This document shows, one piece after another, positions 8,751 through 17,618 of a DNA stretch of 64,000 bases (position 1 is the stretch's first letter; each line of letters begins with the position of its first letter). The position numbers were made by a program, and so were the translations under genes. Under the pieces are notes generated by a model. It searched no databases. It was not told the origin of the DNA and worked only from the letters and a program-made list of their open reading frames with translations. Origin of the DNA: an uncultured Angelakisella sp. (lineage in GTDB: Bacteria > Bacillota > Clostridia > Oscillospirales > Ruminococcaceae). The stretch covers positions 12,416 through 76,415 of the forward strand of contig CAKSYU010000004.1 in assembly GCA_934524965.1 (NCBI GenBank), read 5' to 3'.

Positions 8751-10142
8751 ATGGTATTTTCCAGCCTTACATTTTTGCAGTGCTTTTTGCCGCTTTGCCT
8801 GCTTTGCTACTTCATTGCCCCTAAAAAGTGGCGCAACGGACTGCTGTTTATTTTCAGCCTGCTTTTTTACGCATGGGGCGAGCCGGTGTATGTGGTGCTG
8901 ATGATCTTTTCCACCGCGCTGGATTTCACCTGCGGGCAGATGGTGGAGCGCCACAGGGGACAAAGGGGCGCGAAGATCGCGCTGCTGGTATCGGCTTGTG
9001 TCAATCTAGGATTGCTGGGACTGTTCAAATACAGCGATTTCCTTATCGGCACTGTCAACAGCGTTTTGGGCACGGCACTTCCGCAGCCGAACCTGCCGCT
9101 GCCCATCGGCATCAGCTTTTACACCTTCCAGACCATGAGCTACACCATCGATGTGTACCGCGGTGAAGTGAAAGCACAGAAGAATATCATCGATTTCGGA
9201 GCGTATGTCACGCTGTTCCCGCAGCTCATCGCGGGTCCCATCGTCCGCTATCAGACCGTGGCGGAGGAACTGGAGCACAGGGAATGTGCGGCGGATCTCT
9301 TTGCCGAGGGGGTACGGCGCTTTGCCTGCGGCATTGGCAAAAAGGTGCTGCTGGCAAATAACATCGGGCTGCTGTGGGAGACGGCGTCCGTACAGGCGGC
9401 GCCCACCGTGCTGACGGCGTGGCTTGGTGTTATCGCTTACGGGTTCCAGATCTACTTTGACTTTTCCGGCTACTCCGATATGGCGATCGGCTTGGGGCGA
9501 ATGCTGGGCTTCCGTTTCCTCGAAAACTTCAACTATCCGTTCCTTGCCGATAGTATCACCGATTTTTGGCGGCGCTGGCATATTTCCATGGGCAGCTGGT
9601 TCCGTGACTATGTGTATATCCCGCTGGGCGGCAACCGCGGCGGGCTGATAAAGCAGCTGAGGAATATCGCTATCGTGTGGCTGCTTACCGGCTTCTGGCA
9701 CGGGGCAAGCTGGAACTTTGTCCTGTGGGGCGCGTATTTTGGCGTATGGCTGGTGCTGGAAAAGCTGTTTTTGCTGCGCTGGCTGCAAAAGCTGCCCCCA
9801 CTGCTGCGCCATTTGTACGCGCTGGTGCTGGTAACAGTAAGCTGGACGCTCTTTGCGTTCACGGATATTGCCAAAGGATTCTCGTGGTTCAAGGCAATGT
9901 TCAGCGGGAAGCTACTGGATAGTAGCAGCCTGTACCTGCTGTTTACCTATGGGCTGATGCTGCTTCTCTGTGCTGTGGCGGCGACCCCCTTGGGCAAGCG
10001 CTGCTATGAGAAGATGAATGAACGGCTTGGGCAACGGGCGCTGACTATAGCCGATTGCGGCGGGCTGCTTTGTGTGCTGGTGGTCTCTATGGCGTACCTT
10101 GTCAGCGGCAGCTATAACCCGTTTTTGTATTTCCGTTTTTGA
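8751..10142 (+). CDS. MBOAT-family O-acyltransferase (AlgI-like)
   Basis: A 463-residue polytopic membrane protein with about 10-12 hydrophobic segments. It opens with MVFSSLTFLQCFLP, typical of AlgI/DltB-like proteins, and carries the MBOAT signature: FYTFQTMSY, the FPQLIAGPI segment, FWRRWHISMGSWFRDYVYIP and the catalytic His in WLLTGFWHGASWNF near residue 320. AlgI-type MBOATs pass acetyl groups across the membrane to an acceptor handled by AlgJ/AlgX-like proteins. The DHHW gene 10 bases downstream is the expected partner. The acetylated polymer (wall or capsule glycan) cannot be read from the sequence. Confidence 0.88.
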   Translation: MVFSSLTFLQCFLPLCLLCYFIAPKKWRNGLLFIFSLLFYAWGEPVYVVLMIFSTALDFTCGQMVERHRGQRGAKIALLVSACVNLGLLGLFKYSDFLIGTVNSVLGTALPQPNLPLPIGISFYTFQTMSYTIDVYRGEVKAQKNIIDFGAYVTLFPQLIAGPIVRYQTVAEELEHRECAADLFAEGVRRFACGIGKKVLLANNIGLLWETASVQAAPTVLTAWLGVIAYGFQIYFDFSGYSDMAIGLGRMLGFRFLENFNYPFLADSITDFWRRWHISMGSWFRDYVYIPLGGNRGGLIKQLRNIAIVWLLTGFWHGASWNFVLWGAYFGVWLVLEKLFLLRWLQKLPPLLRHLYALVLVTVSWTLFAFTDIAKGFSWFKAMFSGKLLDSSSLYLLFTYGLMLLLCAVAATPLGKRCYEKMNERLGQRALTIADCGGLLCVLVVSMAYLVSGSYNPFLYFRF

Positions 10143-10151
10143 GGTGAGAAT

Positions 10152-11247
10152 ATGCGCGGCAAAATAGTGACTTCTTTTTTCTGCCTGCTGCTGGCGGTAT
10201 CCGCCCTTGCCGGCTGGCTGCTGCATGACCGATATTATTCCGAGCGGGAAAAGCGCACGCTGACGCAGATGCCGCAGTTTACGGCAGCCGATTTTATCTC
10301 CGGCAAATTCAGCGACACGCTGGAAAGCTACCTTACCGATCAGGTGCCGCTGCGTGATGGCTGGGTCACGCTGAAAACCTATCTGGAGCTGGCGGCGGGT
10401 AAACGGGAAAGCGGCGGTGTTTATATCGGCAGGGATAATTATTTGATGGATAAATTCACCTCTTACAGCAAAAAACAGCTTGCCACCAATGCCAAGGCGC
10501 TGGCGGAGCTGCAGAAGAAGCTGGCGGCAGAGGGGATCCCTATGAATACGATGCTTGTCCCGATGGCGGCGCAGGTCCTTACCGATAAGCTGCCCGCCTT
10601 TGCCCCTGTGGCGGATTATGATGCGATACGTAAGGTGCTGACCGACGCGGGGGTCAATACGGTAGAGGTGATAAGCGCCCTTTCCGCCCACAGCGGCGAG
10701 GACATTTATTACCGCACTGACCATCATTGGACGAGCCTTGGCGCTTACTATGCCTATTGCGCATGGCGCGGTATCACCCCCGCGGCGGAGGAATGGACAA
10801 AGGAAGTCCTTTGCGATGACTTCCGCGGGACGACATGGAACAAGGTGCCGCTTTCTTCCGTTCCCGCCGAAAGGATCACCGCATGGTACCGTCATGCCAG
10901 GAGAAGCGTCAGCTATAATAACGGGGAATACCAGACCGACAGCATTTACGAGCGTAAATATCTTTCCGGCAGCGACCAGTATGCGGTATTCCTCAATTCC
11001 AACCAGGCGCAGACGGTCATAGAGGGGAGCGGCGAGGGCGGCAAGCTGCTGATGATCAAGGATTCCTACGGCAATACCTTTGTTCAATTCCCCGTGGAGG
11101 ACTATGCGGAGGTCCATGTCCTCGACCTGCGCTTTTTTTAAGGGCGATGTAACAGAGTATGCCGCGGAAAACGGCATTACCGATGTGCTGGTGCTGTACG
11201 GCACGCAGAACTTTGTAAAGGATACAAACATTTCGTTCTTGCAGTAA
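10152..11247 (+). pseudogene. DHHW-family AlgJ/AlgX-like protein, frameshifted at a T7 run
   Basis: ATG 10152 (after GAGGTGAG) opens a 329-residue frame with an N-terminal membrane anchor and the family motif TDHHW near residue 195, the catalytic Asp/His part of the SGNH-like acetyltransferase fold; the late motif KDSYGNTF gives the catalytic Ser region. The frame stops at TAA 11139-11141, at the end of a T7 tract (11133-11139). Removing one T continues the protein as FFKGDVTEYAAENGITDVLV to TAA 11245-11247, about 35 more residues that match the normal C-terminus of the family. Hence the gene is intact apart from one base. It may be a sequencing or assembly error in a homopolymer, or a phase-variable tract. 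Partner of the MBOAT gene upstream. Confidence 0.78.
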
Positions 11248-11280
11248 TGGCTGAATCTCATTATTGTTTGTTCCCAAAAA

Positions 11281-11322
11281 GAAAAAGCTGTGCAAGTGGG
11301 TTTTCCACTTACGCAGCTTTTT
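11281..11322 (+). terminator. Bidirectional terminator between convergent genes
   Basis: AAAAAGCTG followed by an imperfect stem and AAGTGG pairs with CCACTT and CAGCTTTTT. A-run on the left and T-run on the right let it serve the DHHW gene and the convergent TauE gene. Confidence 0.75.
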
Positions 11323-11342
11323 AGCTTGTTTCACATGAATCT

Positions 11343-12110
11343 TTACCCGAAGTAATTGACCGCAAGGATAGCGACCCCCAGAATGACAAGAATGGAGCCG
11401 GTGACTCGGTTGAGAACAATGGGGGAGGCTTTATTGGCAAGGGACGCTGCCACCTGCGCAAAGATAAGAGTGCTGACGATGCAGATGATAAGCGCCTCGG
11501 AATCCGGCAAACCGCCGATCACAAAGTGACTGACGGAGCCGGTGAGGGCGGTCGCGCTCATAATGAATACACTGGTGCCGACGGCGGTTTTCAACTCGTA
11601 ACCCAGCACGGAGGTAAGGACGAGGAGCATCATCATGCCGCCGCCTGCGCCCACAAAGCCGCAGATGAAGCCGACCATAGCGCCGCAGAGGACAGAACGG
11701 ATCGCTTTTTGGCGGGCAGTCGCCGTTTGGAAGCGCTGCTTGGGCGCCAGCACCGGCTTGACAATGAACTTGATGCCGAGCAGCAGCGTCATCAGGGTGG
11801 AAAAGCTGCCCATGGTGGCTTTGGGAACGATGCTGGCGATGTAGCTGCCCACCAGGGTGAAGCACAGCACGCTGACCATCATAATGACGCCGTTTTTGAT
11901 ATCGAGGTTTTTGTTTTTGCCGTAGGTGTAGGCGGAAGCGGCGCTTGCCAGAACATCGCTGGCAAGGGCAATACCGACGGCAAGGTATGGATCCATGTGC
12001 AGAAAAGTGATGAGCATGGGGCTGATGACCGCGGCGGCGCTCATGCCCGCAAAGCCGGTGCCAAGCCCCGCGCCCAGACCTGCCAGTATGCAAATAATGA
12101 TCTTAAACAT
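11343..12110 (-). CDS. TauE/SafE (TSUP) family permease
   Basis: A 255-residue membrane protein with about eight hydrophobic helices. Glycine-rich motifs GLGAGLGTGFAGMSAA near the N-terminus and GFVGAGGGMMMLLVL in the second half are the paired repeats of the sulfite exporter TauE/SafE family. I start it at 12110 (FKIIICIL) rather than 12173, because GGGAGAACCT lies at the right distance before that ATG. Family members move sulfite, sulfoacetate or other organosulfur anions; the substrate here is unknown. It stands alone on the minus strand with its own promoter. Confidence 0.82.
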   Translation of the reverse strand: MFKIIICILAGLGAGLGTGFAGMSAAAVISPMLITFLHMDPYLAVGIALASDVLASAASAYTYGKNKNLDIKNGVIMMVSVLCFTLVGSYIASIVPKATMGSFSTLMTLLLGIKFIVKPVLAPKQRFQTATARQKAIRSVLCGAMVGFICGFVGAGGGMMMLLVLTSVLGYELKTAVGTSVFIMSATALTGSVSHFVIGGLPDSEALIICIVSTLIFAQVAASLANKASPIVLNRVTGSILVILGVAILAVNYFG

Positions 12111-12138
12111 AGGTTCTCCCGATAAAAAAGATGATACC

Positions 12139-12166
12139 ATTATAATGTACATGCGGCGAAAGTCAA
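12139..12166 (-). promoter_or_regulatory. Promoter of the TauE gene
   Basis: On the minus strand TTGACT (12161-12166) and TATAAT (12139-12144) are separated by 16 bases, about 30 bases before the chosen start. Near-consensus sigma-A promoter. Confidence 0.7.
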
Positions 12167-12229
12167 TGGTCATTCCCGCATGAATGGGCGGTGGGCGGCA
12201 TAGACTGGAAAAGGACAGGGGGTGGCAAA

Positions 12230-13051
12230 ATGCGCTATGACCGCAGAAAGGGAAGAGCGACCCGAAAATCCCGTCCCGCGGGGTACGGTAGGGTAGGACG
12301 GCAGCCGCCGGCGCGGGAACCGAAGCGGGAGGGACAGGGCTTACTGCTGCTGATGGCGCAGACGGTGCTGTGTGCCGCGGCGCTGGCGGTCGTTTTTACC
12401 ATGCAGTACATAAAGCCGCAGGAATATAAAACGCTGGGCGAATATTACACCAAGGTGACGGCAGCAGAGACCGACGGGCAGGACGAAACCCTGCGGCTTT
12501 TGGCGACGCCCATCACGGCGGAGCAGCTGCGCCTGTGGTGGGAGAACTGGCAGCCACCAAAACTGGCGGAGGTGTTCGCGTGGGCGGAGGGAGAGCTTGC
12601 CATGGGCGGCGAGGAATCGGTTTTCCCGAGAAATGCCTCCTACCGCAAGGTGCTGGTGAGCGTGCCGGCAATGTCGCCTCTGCCGGTGGACGCGGTCATT
12701 ACCTCGGACTATGGCGAGCGGACACACCCCATCAGCGGAGCGTGGGACTTCCACACCGGAATAGACCTTGCGGCTGCGGCAGGAACGCCGGTTTACCCGA
12801 TCTATGCGGGAGAGGTGACAGCGGTGGGCAGCTCCCAAAGCTACGGGAATTATGTTAAGCTGCGGCACAGCGATAACCTGGAAACGGTATATTGCCACTG
12901 TGAAGTGGTCCTGTGCAGGGAGGGCGACAGAGTGACGGTGAATGATGTCATAGCACGGGTGGGCAGCACCGGTGTATCCACCGGTCCACACCTGCATCTT
13001 TCGGTGCTGGCGGAGGGCTATTATGTAGACCCGATGAACCTGTATAGCTGA
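12230..13051 (+). CDS. M23 metallopeptidase, single-pass membrane protein, SpoIVFA-like
   Basis: A 273-residue protein from ATG 12230 (AGGGGGTGG upstream), preferred to ATG 12191, which has no good site. The N-terminus is very basic, then a membrane segment (about 38-58), then an external region ending in an M23 (LytM) domain at about 160-265. Zinc ligands look intact: HTGIDL (His, Asp) and HLHL. M23 enzymes cut peptidoglycan cross-bridges. The stop overlaps the start of an M50 protease gene, the arrangement of spoIVFA-spoIVFB, where the M23-like partner regulates pro-sigma-K processing in the sporulation forespore membrane. CATAGACT at 12199-12206 resembles a sigma-E -10 (CATACANT), weak evidence only. 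Confidence 0.72.
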   Translation: MRYDRRKGRATRKSRPAGYGRVGRQPPAREPKREGQGLLLLMAQTVLCAAALAVVFTMQYIKPQEYKTLGEYYTKVTAAETDGQDETLRLLATPITAEQLRLWWENWQPPKLAEVFAWAEGELAMGGEESVFPRNASYRKVLVSVPAMSPLPVDAVITSDYGERTHPISGAWDFHTGIDLAAAAGTPVYPIYAGEVTAVGSSQSYGNYVKLRHSDNLETVYCHCEVVLCREGDRVTVNDVIARVGSTGVSTGPHLHLSVLAEGYYVDPMNLYS

Positions 13052-13575
13052 TGAACTTTACATTAGGAAAAACACAGGTCACGGTGAGCTTTTGGCTGGC
13101 GGTGGGACTGTGCGCGGCGGCGCTGCTCCCCGGGCGGCTGCTGCCGCTGCTGCTTACGGCGGTCACACTGCACGAGGGCGGGCATTTTGCCTATCTGCTG
13201 CTGCAGAAAAAGCATGTGGGGCGCATACGGTTTTCACTGACCGGTGTGCGGGTAACGCTGGCGGACGGCGCGCGGCTGAGCGGCGGGGAGGAGCTGCTGC
13301 TGAACCTGTGCGGACCCGCCGCAAATCTCCTGACGGGCGGGGCGGTACTGATCTGCGGCAGAACCATGCAGGTGATGCGAATGGCTGCGGTGAGCTTTGC
13401 GGTAGCGGCGGCGACTCTGGTGCCGCTGGGGGAAAGCGACGGAACGGCAATCGTGGATATTCTGCTGGAACGGTATGTTTCCCGCCTGCCGGAGTGGGGG
13501 AGAAAATGGCTGCGGCGGGGGATCGGCGCGGTGCTGGCGGCAGGACTTTTGGCGGTGGGCGGGGCTTTCGGTTGA
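13051..13575 (+). CDS. M50 site-2 protease, SpoIVFB-like
   Basis: A 174-residue multi-pass protein whose ATG overlaps the previous stop by one base (TGATG). The zinc site HEGGH is in the first half (about residue 32), inside a membrane helix, and the third ligand motif VPLGESDG lies near residue 130, both as in site-2 proteases. Shorter than B. subtilis SpoIVFB because the CBS domain is absent. With the M23 partner it most likely cleaves a membrane-held factor such as pro-sigma-K, which would make the organism a spore former; an M50 protease for another target is the alternative. Confidence 0.72.
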   Translation: MNFTLGKTQVTVSFWLAVGLCAAALLPGRLLPLLLTAVTLHEGGHFAYLLLQKKHVGRIRFSLTGVRVTLADGARLSGGEELLLNLCGPAANLLTGGAVLICGRTMQVMRMAAVSFAVAAATLVPLGESDGTAIVDILLERYVSRLPEWGRKWLRRGIGAVLAAGLLAVGGAFG

Positions 13576-13591
13576 AGATGAGCGCCGAATG

Positions 13592-13611
13592 TGATATGAT
13601 AAAACATATCA
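13592..13611. promoter_or_regulatory. Inverted repeat over a possible -10 before the radical SAM gene
   Basis: TGATATG (13592-13598) and CATATCA (13605-13611) form a perfect 7-base inverted repeat that includes TATGAT (13595-13600), a possible -10 box. It could be an operator. It is 21 bases before the next ATG. Confidence 0.4.
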
Positions 13612-13631
13612 TACGATAATCGGAGGCTGAA

Positions 13632-15500
13632 ATGATCCCATCAGAGATAGAAAGACTGCTGCTCAAGGTGCAGAAGCCGGCGCGCTACTGCGGCGGCGAG
13701 ATCAACACCATCATAAAGGATAAGGCAAAGGTGACCACCCGTGTGGCATTCTGCTTCCCCGACCTGTACGAGGTGGGTATGAGCCACCTTGGTATGAAGC
13801 TTTTTTATTCCGCCTTTAATAAGCGGGAGGAAATCTGGTGCGAGCGGGTATTTGCCCCCGCAGAGGATATGCGCAGCCTGATGCTGGAGAACGGAATCAA
13901 GCTGTATGGTCTGGAAAGCTTTGACCCGCTGGACGAATTCGATGTCATCATGTTTACCCTGCAGTACGAGCTGTGCTATACGGGCGTGCTGGATATGCTG
14001 TATCTTTCCGGTATCCCGCTGCGGCAGAAAGACCGCAAGGGGCTGGAGCATCTGGTAATGGGCGGCGGTCCCTGCGCCTGCAATCCGGAGCCGGTGGCGG
14101 ATTTCTTCGACCTGTTCTTTTTGGGCGAGGGCGAGGAGGTCGACCTGGAGGTGCTGGATCTTTACGGCATCGCCAAAAAAGAGGGTTGGAGCAGGGAGGA
14201 ATTCCTGCAAAAGGCGGCGCAGATCGAGGGGGTATATGTCCCCTCACTTTATGATATCACTTACCACGAGGACGGCACCGTAGCTGCCATCACGCCCAAA
14301 AACGGCGCGCCGGCGACCATCAAAAAGCGCATTATGCCGGATTTTGACAAGGCGGATTTCCCCGAAAACTTTGTGGTGCCGTTTATTGATGTGGTGCATG
14401 ACCGTGCGGTGACCGAGGTGCTGCGCGGCTGTATCCGCGGGTGCCGCTTCTGCCAAGCGGGGTATATTTATCGCCCGTACCGCGAGCGCAGCGCCGATGT
14501 GATCGACCGCCAGGCATATGACCTGTGCCATAACTGCGGCTATGATGAGGTTTCGCTTTCCTCGCTTTCTACCAGTGACCACAGCCACCTTGCCGACCTG
14601 ATGGAGAAAATGCTGGTGTGGGCTGAGCCGGAGCATGTGGATCTTTCGCTGCCCTCGCTGCGCATCGACAGTATGACCCCGCGCCTTTTGGAGCTGGTAC
14701 AGCGGGTGCGCAAAAGCGGTCTGACCTTTGCGCCGGAGGCAGGCAGCCAGCGCCTGCGTGACGCCATCAATAAGAACATCACCGAGCAGGAGGTGCTGGA
14801 TACCTGCCGCATGAGTTTTGAAAGCGGCTACACGGCGGTAAAGCTCTACTTTATGATGGGATTGCCCACCGAGACCGAAGAAGATGTAAAAGCCATCATT
14901 GAGCTGGCTCAAAAGGTGGTGGATCTGTTCTATCATCTGCCCAATAAACCCAAGGGCAAGGGCGTCACTGTCAGTATCAGTGTGGCGTGCTTTGTACCAA
15001 AGCCCTTTACGCCGTTCCAGTTTGAGCCGCAGGATACACCGGAGCAGTTTGTGGCAAAGCAGAAGCTGCTGCTGGATACGGTCTCCAGCCGAAAAATCTC
15101 TATCAGCTACCATGATAGCGGGACAAGCCGCATCGAGGCGATACTGGCGCGCGGCGACCGCCGCCTTGCCGATGTGGTGGAAGCTGTATGGCAGGCGGGC
15201 GGCAGGCTGGAGGGCTGGGAAGATCACTTCCTGCCCGCCCGCTGGTACGAGGCGCTGGAAGCGGCGGGGCTTTCCTCCGATTTCTATGCCACCCGCAAGC
15301 GGGAGTACGATGAACTGATGCCGTGGGACCATCTGGATTACTTTGTTTCTAAGGAGTTTTTGATCCGGGAGAACCGGCTGACCCATGAAAGCAAGACCAC
15401 GCCCAACTGCCGTCAGCGCTGCTCCGCCTGCGGCGTAAGCCGTGAACTGAACGAGAAAGGGGTGACCTGCAGTGGAAACTGTCCGTGTGTTCTTCGCTAA
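13632..15500 (+). CDS. B12-binding-domain radical SAM protein (TIGR03960 family)
   Basis: A 622-residue cytoplasmic enzyme; ATG 13632 follows CGGAGG. The N-terminal part (1-190) has the B12-binding-type Rossmann pattern seen in this family (VGMSHLGMKLFY). The radical SAM domain follows with the 4Fe-4S motif CIRGCRFC near residue 270. The extreme C-terminus is Cys-rich (CRQRCSACG, then CSGNCPC). TIGR03960 proteins occur beside TIGR03936 proteins in many clostridia, as here (29-base overlap). The reaction is not established; a link to tRNA or ribosome modification has been guessed from neighbours such as ribosomal protein genes. Confidence 0.88.
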   Translation: MIPSEIERLLLKVQKPARYCGGEINTIIKDKAKVTTRVAFCFPDLYEVGMSHLGMKLFYSAFNKREEIWCERVFAPAEDMRSLMLENGIKLYGLESFDPLDEFDVIMFTLQYELCYTGVLDMLYLSGIPLRQKDRKGLEHLVMGGGPCACNPEPVADFFDLFFLGEGEEVDLEVLDLYGIAKKEGWSREEFLQKAAQIEGVYVPSLYDITYHEDGTVAAITPKNGAPATIKKRIMPDFDKADFPENFVVPFIDVVHDRAVTEVLRGCIRGCRFCQAGYIYRPYRERSADVIDRQAYDLCHNCGYDEVSLSSLSTSDHSHLADLMEKMLVWAEPEHVDLSLPSLRIDSMTPRLLELVQRVRKSGLTFAPEAGSQRLRDAINKNITEQEVLDTCRMSFESGYTAVKLYFMMGLPTETEEDVKAIIELAQKVVDLFYHLPNKPKGKGVTVSISVACFVPKPFTPFQFEPQDTPEQFVAKQKLLLDTVSSRKISISYHDSGTSRIEAILARGDRRLADVVEAVWQAGGRLEGWEDHFLPARWYEALEAAGLSSDFYATRKREYDELMPWDHLDYFVSKEFLIRENRLTHESKTTPNCRQRCSACGVSRELNEKGVTCSGNCPCVLR

Positions 15501-16122
15501 AGAGGGACGGCTGAAGTATATCTCCCATCTGGACGTCACGCGGTGTCTCGCGCGGGTATTCAAGCGCAGCGGGTTGCCCATCTGGTACACGCAGGGCTTT
15601 AACCCGCACGCCTACCTGACCTTTGCGCTGCCGCTGCCGCTGGGAGTGGAGAGCCGGTGCGAATCCTTCGATTTCCGCCTGACTGAGGAGGTCAGCTATG
15701 AGGAAGTCTGCGACCGGCTGAATGCCGTGCTGCCCGATGACCTGCGGGTACTGCGCGCGGCGGCGCCTGTCATGGAGCCGGGTGCGATTTGCTGGGCGGA
15801 CTATCGGCTGACCTTCCGCGACACCGATCCGGCGGCAGGGGAGGCACTGGATCGCCTGTTGGCGGCAGAACGGCTGCCGGTGATAAAGAAAACCAAAAAA
15901 GGCGAGCAGGAAATAGACCTGAAAGAAAAGATGGCTATTCTGAATGTCAGCAAAACAGTGGACGAACTGGTGCTGGAGATGCGGCTGCCGGCGGGCGGCA
16001 CGCTGAACTGGAGCCCCATGCTGGTGACCGGCGCCTACAATGAACTGCTGGGGCGGGAACCATACTGGACAGGGCTGGAACGCACCGCTGTTCTTACCGA
16101 AGATTTTTCGGATTTCTGTTAA
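15472..16122 (+). CDS. Radical-SAM-associated protein (TIGR03936, DUF2344)
   Basis: A 216-residue protein with start GTG 15472 that overlaps the end of the radical SAM gene by 29 bases. The N-terminus VRVFFAKEGRLKYISHLDV and the segment YTQGFNPHAYLTFALPLPLG are hallmarks of the DUF2344/TIGR03936 family, fused to the radical SAM protein in some species. It is presumed to act in the same unknown pathway. It ends the unit; a separate promoter for rplS follows. Confidence 0.88.
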   Translation: METVRVFFAKEGRLKYISHLDVTRCLARVFKRSGLPIWYTQGFNPHAYLTFALPLPLGVESRCESFDFRLTEEVSYEEVCDRLNAVLPDDLRVLRAAAPVMEPGAICWADYRLTFRDTDPAAGEALDRLLAAERLPVIKKTKKGEQEIDLKEKMAILNVSKTVDELVLEMRLPAGGTLNWSPMLVTGAYNELLGREPYWTGLERTAVLTEDFSDFC

Positions 16123-16129
16123 GTTTTGC

Positions 16130-16161
16130 TTGCAATCAGGCTTGCGCTGTGTTATTATAAT
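16130..16161 (+). promoter_or_regulatory. Promoter of rplS
   Basis: TTGCAA (16130-16135), 17 bases, then TATTAT (16153-16158), with an overlapping TATAAT at 16156-16161. It gives a leader of about 130 bases before the L19 gene. Confidence 0.6.
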
Positions 16162-16167
16162 ACGGCA

Positions 16168-16301
16168 TGAGAACTGCGACCGGCAACCGGCGCAGGTTTT
16201 GATGTTGGCTGCAAAGCCAAACATTAAACTGAACAGTCCGCTGCCCGACCAATGGAGTTTAGAGGTAAGAATGTTTGGATATTTTAAGGAGGATAAAATC
16301 C
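16168..16301 (+). promoter_or_regulatory. rplS 5' leader with hairpin, possible L19 leader
   Basis: The untranslated leader contains a hairpin ATGTTGGCT / AGCCAAACAT (16202-16224, one bulge, GCAA loop) and then AAGGAGG 9 bases before ATG 16302. Several Firmicutes carry an autoregulatory L19 leader element; this one is in the right place, but I cannot confirm the fold against the covariance model. Confidence 0.4.
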
Positions 16302-16646
16302 ATGGACGCACTGAAACTGATGTCCGAGAGCTGCCTGAAGAAGGATCTGCCTGTTGTTAATGTCGGTGATACCGTACGCGTACAGGTTCGCATTCAGGAA
16401 GGTAACCGTGAGCGTCTGCAGGCCTTTGAGGGCACTGTGATCGCCAAGAAGCACGGTGGTATCGCTGAGACCTTTACCGTTCGCCGTCTTTCCCACGGCT
16501 GCGGTGTCGAGAGAGTTTTCCCCATTCACAGCCCGAAGGTAGCCAGTGTTGAACTGGTACGCAAGGGTCGTGTACGCCGCGGTAAGCTGTATTATCTGCG
16601 CGGCAGAGTGGGTAAGGCTGCCAAGGTCAAAGAGGTTCTGGGCTAA
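16302..16646 (+). CDS. rplS: 50S ribosomal protein L19
   Basis: A 114-residue basic protein of the normal length for L19, which sits at the 30S-50S interface. Typical segments are [42 protein letters not shown] and [15 protein letters not shown] 16302 is chosen over 16275 because a strong AAGGAGG lies just before it and because L19 starts at this point. It is followed by a terminator and the RbgA GTPase gene, the common Firmicutes order. Confidence 0.97.
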   Translation: MDALKLMSESCLKKDLPVVNVGDTVRVQVRIQEGNRERLQAFEGTVIAKKHGGIAETFTVRRLSHGCGVERVFPIHSPKVASVELVRKGRVRRGKLYYLRGRVGKAAKVKEVLG

Positions 16647-16660
16647 TTTTTCCACAAAAG

Positions 16661-16698
16661 GCGAGAGGACACTGTATGGTTGTCCTCTTTTGCTTTTA
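16661..16698 (+). terminator. Rho-independent terminator after rplS
   Basis: AGAGGACA pairs with TGTCCTCT (8 perfect pairs, extended by GC), followed by TTTTGCTTTT. Confidence 0.75.
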
Positions 16699-16748
16699 TA
16701 TGGGGAATTTACAGAACAGAAATGAAATAGAACGGAATGGAGAAAAAT

Positions 16749-17618
16749 ATGTCTGAAACGATGTCGGTCCAGTGGTTCCCGGGGCATATGGCGAAGACCC
16801 GCCGCATCATGGCAAGCAACCTGAAGCTGGTGGATATTGTGGTGGAGCTGTGCGACGCGCGTATCCCGCAAAGCAGCCGGAACCCCGAAATTGACAAAAT
16901 AGTGGGCAAAAAGCCACGCCTGATGCTGCTGAACAAGGCGGACTGTGCCGATGCCGCCGCGACCGAGCAGTGGCTGACCTATTACCGCAAAAAGGGTATC
17001 CCCGCGGTTGCCTGCGACTGCCGCAGCGGACGCGGGGTAAAGAACCTGCTGCCTGCCGTGCGGGAGGTACTGGCGGATAAAATAGCCGCATGGAACGAAA
17101 AAGGCATGGTGGGACGCCCCATTCGTATGATGATCGTCGGGATCCCGAATGTAGGCAAGTCCTCGCTTATCAACCGGCTTTCCGGCACCCGCAGCGCCAA
17201 GGTGGAGGACCGCCCCGGCGTAACCCGTGGTAAGCAGTGGGTCTCGCTGGAGGAGGGAATAGAGCTGCTGGATATGCCCGGCGTGCTGTGGCCGAAGTTT
17301 GAGGATAAAACAGCGGGCGAGCGGCTGGCATTCATCGGCTCGGTCAAGGATCAGATCCTGGATATCGAGTATCTGGCGATGCGCCTTTTGGATACCCTGC
17401 GTCCCGAATACACGGCGGCGCTGGCGGAGCGCTATAAGCTGGACGCCGAGGAGATCGCCGAAATGGAAAGCTACGATCTGCTGGAACTGATCGCCCGCAA
17501 GCGGGGAATGCTTATTTCCGGCGGGGAGGCAAACACCGAGCGTGCCGCCATCATGCTGCTGGACGAATTCCGCAGCGGGGCAATGGGACGCATTACGCTG
17601 GAAAGGATACCGCAATGA
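16749..17618 (+). CDS. rbgA: Ribosome biogenesis GTPase RbgA (YlqF)
   Basis: A 289-residue circularly permuted GTPase needed for late 50S assembly. The G motifs come in permuted order: G4 NKAD (about residue 60), then G1 GIPNVGKSS (about 130) and G3 DMPG (about 175). The start VQWFPGHMAKTRR is diagnostic. I place the start at ATG 16749, five codons into the longest frame, because TGGAGAAA precedes it; 16737 is possible. Its stop overlaps rnhB by four bases (ATGA), a common pair in Firmicutes. Confidence 0.95.
   Translation: MSETMSVQWFPGHMAKTRRIMASNLKLVDIVVELCDARIPQSSRNPEIDKIVGKKPRLMLLNKADCADAAATEQWLTYYRKKGIPAVACDCRSGRGVKNLLPAVREVLADKIAAWNEKGMVGRPIRMMIVGIPNVGKSSLINRLSGTRSAKVEDRPGVTRGKQWVSLEEGIELLDMPGVLWPKFEDKTAGERLAFIGSVKDQILDIEYLAMRLLDTLRPEYTAALAERYKLDAEEIAEMESYDLLELIARKRGMLISGGEANTERAAIMLLDEFRSGAMGRITLERIPQ

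Noticed and set aside
13092-13619. A 175-residue frame overlapping the M50 protease gene
   Set aside because: Composition is Arg/Gly/Ala rich without motifs; the other frame carries HEGGH and the third-ligand motif.
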